In this document: piece after piece, positions 5,485 through 7,625 of the stretch
Numbering within the stretch: the first letter of the stretch is position 1
Layout of the letters: every line of letters begins with the position of its first letter
Position numbers and translations under genes: made by a program
DNA from: Cytophagales bacterium
GTDB lineage: Bacteria; Bacteroidota; Bacteroidia; Cytophagales; Cytophagaceae
NCBI GenBank assembly: GCA_025360235.1
Contig: JANYCO010000275.1
Location: forward strand, 1-7,625
Direction: 5' to 3'
Length of the DNA: 7,625 bases
Notes under the pieces: model-generated
What the model was told of the DNA's origin: nothing
Databases searched by the model: none
What the model saw: only the letters and a program-made list of their open reading frames with translations

Positions 5485-5741
5485 ATTTCCTCCTTTCTTT
5501 CATAATTATTCTCTCTCTCAAATTTCATAAAGTCACCAAAAAGTTTTGTGTGTTTTTGGACAATGTAAAATTGATAATGTGTTGTCCTTCGTAATTGTTT
5601 TTTCAACTTTTCATCTTCAGGATTTTCAAGCAGTCTCTTTTTTAACTTTTCAATCCTATTATCCAAATCTTCTATCTTAGATTTTTTCTTTGGAATTAAT
5701 TCATTTAGTCCAATCTCGATTCTCTTCTTTTTTAATCGCAT
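5481..5741 (-). CDS. Small basic coiled-coil protein, 86 aa, function unknown
   Basis: ATG 5741 has GGAGG 9 nt upstream inside the end of the previous gene, which it overlaps by 10 nt; it overlaps the next gene by 4 nt. The protein is Lys/Glu-rich. Residues 2-8 are a basic cluster (RLKKKRI), residues about 19-52 are strongly helical with coiled-coil spacing (KKKSKIEDLDNRIEKLKKRL), and there is an aromatic patch (THYQFYIVQKHTKLFGDFM) at about 54-72. No enzyme motif, signal peptide or membrane segment is visible. Operon position between regulators suggests an accessory replication or regulatory protein. A nucleic-acid-binding role is possible given the charge. Not recognised as any family. Confidence 0.78.
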   Translation of the reverse strand: MRLKKKRIEIGLNELIPKKKSKIEDLDNRIEKLKKRLLENPEDEKLKKQLRRTTHYQFYIVQKHTKLFGDFMKFERENNYERKEEI

Positions 5742-5944
5742 AGCTCTAACCCTCCTCGTTTTTCAATGGCTATTCTTTTTAATTTTGTTCTTGGGCAAAT
5801 AAGTTCCTTGTGCTCTTCTCTGAGTAATTTCAACTCGGCTTCCAAGTAGAGTTTATCAGAATTTCCTTCACTTAATTTTTTTTCTGTGGCTCCAATCATT
5901 TCTCTGACTAAAGCTATTTCTTGATTTCTGCTCATCGGTAACAT
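5732..5944 (-). CDS. Small helical protein, 70 aa, function unknown
   Basis: ATG 5944 lies 4 nt after GGAGG in a duplicated purine-rich SD region, and a second Met at residue 4 is an alternative start. The gene overlaps its upstream neighbour by 13 nt and its downstream neighbour by 10 nt. Residues 7-52 form two amphipathic helices around a Gly-Asn turn (EGNSDKLYLEAELKLLREEH), followed by LIC and a basic C-terminal region (KLKRIAIEKR). The helical hairpin aligns in length and in Leu/Ile positions with that of the upstream 76-aa protein, so the two may be diverged tandem copies. No function can be assigned. Confidence 0.75.
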   Translation of the reverse strand: MLPMSRNQEIALVREMIGATEKKLSEGNSDKLYLEAELKLLREEHKELICPRTKLKRIAIEKRGGLELCD

Positions 5945-6162
5945 ATATCCTCCCTCCTGTTTGGTTTATTTATAGTATTATCTTTTGGTTTACCATGTAG
6001 CAGCCTTCCTGTAGCAATCAGGATTAATTGTTGTAGCTGACCTTGTAACCTGTTCAAATCATTTCTAAGAAATTCATTATTCCTTTTCCCTTGTTTGAAC
6101 ATTTGCCATTGCACCTGATCTATGTTTTGACATAGACTCAGGTATTCCTGTTCTACACTCAT
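5932..6162 (-). CDS. Small helical protein, 76 aa, function unknown
   Basis: ATG 6162 has AAAGGAGG 7 nt upstream and overlaps the TGA of the helix-turn-helix regulator by 4 nt (ATGA). Residues 3-50 are predicted as two helices separated near QGKRNN, with LRNDLNRLQGQLQQLILIA as the second helix, then a basic, polar tail (57-76). It resembles the following 70-aa protein in helix layout. No domain, membrane segment or catalytic residue is recognised. Tight coupling to the regulator argues for a joint early function. Confidence 0.75.
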   Translation of the reverse strand: MSVEQEYLSLCQNIDQVQWQMFKQGKRNNEFLRNDLNRLQGQLQQLILIATGRLLHGKPKDNTINKPNRREDICYR

Positions 6163-6488
6163 ACATTGTCCTCCTTTCTCCTACTTCTTCTTTCTCGGAT
6201 TTGCTCTTTGTCTCCTGTTAAACCCATTGCCTTTTCCACATCGGTAACTTTGTAGAATATCTTTTTTCCCATCCTTTGATAAGGAAGTTTACCATCCCTT
6301 CGCCAGAGATATAATGTGGTTTTAGATACTCCCATAAGTTTTTCCAAATCTTCATCACTCATCAATTGGGCTTCAACACGGGACTTGTTAGGTTGGCTTT
6401 GCTCACCCAATACTTTTCGTATCACTTTTTCCATCATTACCTGCAAGTCCTCTGGACTCAGCTCGGTTACCATCACACTATTTTTCAT
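6159..6488 (-). CDS. Helix-turn-helix regulator, excisionase/MerR-like (HTH_17 type), 109 aa
   Basis: Residues about 42-90 are a typical HTH_17 domain: LMSDEDLEKLMGVSKTTLYL carries the two helices, and WRRDGKLPYQRMGKKIFYK provides the wing and the RMGKKI contact region, followed by the terminal helix VTDVEKAMG. Residues 1-40 form a helical, acidic arm and 91-109 a basic tail (RERRSRRK). This family includes excisionases and small transcription regulators of mobile elements. It is the first gene of its operon. A 21-bp near-palindrome lies 54 nt upstream and is a good candidate for its operator. Its start has only an A-rich leader, without SD, in contrast to the four genes that follow. An excisionase role would need an integrase, which is not in this window. 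Confidence 0.9.
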   Translation of the reverse strand: MKNSVMVTELSPEDLQVMMEKVIRKVLGEQSQPNKSRVEAQLMSDEDLEKLMGVSKTTLYLWRRDGKLPYQRMGKKIFYKVTDVEKAMGLTGDKEQIRERRSRRKEDNV

Positions 6489-6541
6489 CTTTATTTTTTT
6501 TTGTACGATTCAAAATTGGGGAGAATCGCTATCTTCCTTTG

Positions 6542-6562
6542 CCAACTTGGATTCCCAGTTGG
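6542..6562. promoter_or_regulatory. 21-bp near-palindrome, likely operator
   Basis: CCAACT (6542-6547) pairs with AGTTGG (6557-6562) and GGA (6549-6551) with TCC (6553-6555) about a central T at 6552, with one mismatch (6548/6556). It lies 54-74 nt upstream of the HTH gene start. In the operon direction the adjacent T-run precedes rather than follows the dyad, so it is not a terminator. A dimeric repressor or a recombinase site are the likely users. Confidence 0.75.
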
Positions 6563-6653
6563 TAAAAAAAAATTACACAATAATTTTACTTAGGTGAATG
6601 ACTGATAGATGAGAATGAAAATTCTTTAAAAAATGAAATATCAATAACATATT

Positions 6654-6669
6654 GGACACGAAATTGTCC
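6654..6669. repeat. Short inverted repeat
   Basis: GGACA and TGTCC flank a 6-nt spacer. It abuts the 8-bp palindrome TCCTAGGA (6667-6674). Possible protein site; weak evidence. Confidence 0.4.
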
Positions 6670-6721
6670 TAGGATTTAATCAAGAAAATGAGGGCTTTTT
6701 GAGTACAGTTTTTAAGAAAAT

Positions 6722-6753
6722 ACTTTTTCCCAGAGGGAACTCTGGGAAAAAGT
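6722..6753. repeat. Perfect 14-bp hairpin with GGAA tetraloop
   Basis: ACTTTTTCCCAGAG (6722-6735) and its exact complement (6740-6753) enclose GGAA, a GNRA-type loop. The T-run is on the 5' arm and the A-run on the 3' arm on both strands, the reverse of an intrinsic terminator. No gene reads directly into it. In a small phage genome such an element could be an origin or nicking hairpin, a packaging signal or a recombination site. A structured 5' leader RNA is an alternative. Confidence 0.85.
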
Positions 6754-6786
6754 CTAGGAAGGGAATGAAGGGATAGAAATAAATCG

Positions 6787-6806
6787 AAGAGAAGTATTAT
6801 TCTCTT
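6787..6806. repeat. 7-bp inverted repeat
   Basis: AAGAGAA (6787-6793) and TTCTCTT (6800-6806) flank the AT-rich spacer gtatta. Possible operator or minor hairpin; AT-rich sequence makes chance likely enough to keep confidence low. Confidence 0.4.
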
Positions 6807-6898
6807 TATACAGACACGGAAATATTATCAATAAGGAGAGTAAAATGATATAAAAAAAGAGGGTAAAGTCAGGATAAAATAAAAAATACGATGGTTAA

Positions 6899-6920
6899 AA
6901 TTGACCTGTGTTTGTCAATT
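6899..6920. repeat. 7-bp inverted repeat
   Basis: AATTGAC (6899-6905) and GTCAATT (6914-6920) are perfect complements around an 8-nt spacer. A site for a dimeric protein or a recombinase core is possible. Confidence 0.45.
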
Positions 6921-7000
6921 GTTAGCATTACCAGTAGGTAAATTCGATTTAAAACGACATGAACCCATTCAGTTGGTGACATTGTAGCTTATGGCTATAC

Positions 7001-7034
7001 AAAAAACCTTCTTCCACCAAAGGGCGAAAGAAGG
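7001..7034 (-). terminator. Rho-independent terminator of the secreted-protein gene
   Basis: On the minus strand CCTTCTT (7034-7028) and AAGAAGG (7013-7007) form a stem with further internal G-C pairs, followed directly by T6 (7006-7001). It lies about 75 nt downstream of the stop at 7108, in the right orientation, and insulates the operon at 6488 from readthrough. Confidence 0.8.
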
Positions 7035-7107
7035 AAACAACCAAACAACCTAATCTTATGCGAAAAAGACAGGCCATTTTTATCTTCAAAGGTTTTATTT
7101 CATTGTG

Positions 7108-7455
7108 TTAATTTTTACAACAGTCTAAAGTAACTTTCCCATTACAAACAAATCCCTGTATACAGGAATTTTCTATACTTGTTGAATAAGGTTGCTTGTA
7201 ATTTGATTGGGAGAAAAAAGCATTCGCTGATTTCTCTGAGCAACAAACAAGATTATTTACTTTTTGAATAATACGAACCTTATAAATCGCCTGTTTGTAA
7301 TTCTGACTCCTAGTTGATAACTCAAACTGAGTTTTCAGAGTTGTTTGCTCTGTTCTATTATAGGGTTGTTTATAATTAGACCCTACCTGAGAATAACCTG
7401 TATTTACTATAGTGATAGTAAATAGTACTGCGAATATTATTTTTAGCGTTTTCAT
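7108..7455 (-). CDS. Small secreted Cys-rich protein with three NYKQ repeats, 115 aa
   Basis: Residues 1-23 are a signal peptide: MKTLK, then IIFAVLFTITIV, then a likely cut near NTGYSQ, the usual Bacteroidota style. The mature protein carries NYKQPY at 27-32 and 85-90 and NYKQAIY at 52-58; the copies use different synonymous codons, so the amino-acid motif appears to be conserved by selection. The C-terminal half has six Cys (71, 72, 98, 104, 112, 113) including two CC pairs, which could form disulfides outside the cytoplasm. There is no SD before ATG 7455, only AT-rich sequence. The terminator at 7001-7034 makes it its own unit. It may be a host gene flanking the element, or an element cargo gene. 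No family is recognised. Confidence 0.72.
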   Translation of the reverse strand: MKTLKIIFAVLFTITIVNTGYSQVGSNYKQPYNRTEQTTLKTQFELSTRSQNYKQAIYKVRIIQKVNNLVCCSEKSANAFFSQSNYKQPYSTSIENSCIQGFVCNGKVTLDCCKN

Positions 7456-7625
7456 AACGATATAATTTAGAATTGTGAAAATAAATTGAATTTTTTAATC
7501 CAGCTATTTAAACTAAATAACAAGGGAACATGATTCCTTTATAAAGGGACTAGTTCTTCAATAAAGAATAGATTATACTCTCAAAGAGCCATTGATAATA
7601 TATATAGGATTCTTCCTGAGTGGAA
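7456..7625. other. Gene-free right end, upstream of the secreted-protein gene
   Basis: No ORF is supported. The AT-rich stretch should contain the promoter of the 7455 gene, but I see no clear Bacteroidota-type -33/-7 pair. A perfect 12-bp palindrome CCTTTATAAAGG (7536-7547) is present, and it overlaps a looser dyad to its left; either could be an operator. Confidence 0.45.

Larger units (their letters stand above)
6489..7107. other. 619-bp gene-free region rich in inverted repeats
   Basis: No convincing ORF of either strand, tRNA or rRNA is seen. The stretch lies between the leftward operon starting at 6488 and the secreted-protein gene at 7108. It holds, in order, a near-palindrome (6542-6562), three short inverted repeats (6654-6669, 6787-6806, 6899-6920), a 14-bp perfect hairpin (6722-6753) and a terminator (7001-7034). 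It is AT-rich with purine runs, including GAAGGGAATGAAGGGA near 6757 that recalls the G-tracts of the 5124-5215 array. Candidate contents are the operon promoter, an origin, or one boundary of the element with the host chromosome. A SD-like AAGGAGAG at 6833 leads only to a two-codon frame (ATG ATA TAA). Confidence 0.7.

Noticed and set aside
6316..6597. Plus-strand ORFs opposite the HTH gene
   Set aside because: Antisense to a clear HTH_17 protein; no SD, no domain.
6722..6753. Reading the 14-bp hairpin as a bidirectional terminator
   Set aside because: T and A runs are on the wrong sides of the stem on both strands, and no gene ends next to it.

Overview
The window looks like part of a small phage-type or prophage-type element in a member of the Bacteroidota. 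The host assignment rests on three points: AT-rich DNA, a short secreted protein whose signal peptide ends in SQ and whose start has no Shine-Dalgarno (SD), and a small helix-turn-helix protein resembling a Bacteroidota-specific type. It is an inference, because there is no rRNA or housekeeping gene to confirm it. All supportable genes lie on the minus strand, so the reading order is from high to low coordinates.

Right edge to left: 7108-7455 encodes a secreted Cys-rich protein with a convincing terminator at 7001-7034. The stretch 6489-7107 has no gene but holds several inverted repeats, including a perfect 14-bp hairpin (6722-6753) and a 21-bp near-palindrome (6542-6562) just upstream of the next operon. 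An early-type operon (6488 to 5224) follows: a helix-turn-helix regulator, three small charged helical proteins and a second helix-turn-helix protein, joined by 4 to 13 nt overlaps and mostly preceded by strong SD sequences. Next comes a gene-free gap with C-tracts repeated on a 10-bp period (5124-5215), then a 17-codon ORF coupled to a small membrane protein.

The structural-type module runs 4998 to the left edge: a two-segment membrane protein, a membrane-anchored LEA14-like protein, a 647-residue protein with a transglutaminase/cysteine-protease-like N-terminus and hydrophobic segments, a basic glycine-rich membrane protein, and two beta-rich proteins (245 and 126 aa) that may be capsid jelly-roll proteins. 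A 53-aa ORF and a truncated ORF follow. The mix of membrane proteins and beta-rich candidate capsid proteins, with no recognisable portal, terminase or tail gene, suggests a tailless, membrane-containing virus of the general PM2/PRD1/FLiP kind. No packaging ATPase, replication initiator or integrase is in the window, so this remains a hypothesis.

The left end is a perfect 99-bp inverted repeat (1-99 against 142-240) that reaches the first base and folds the last gene back on itself. It could be an assembly or amplification artefact at a contig end, or a real hairpin or inversion structure.
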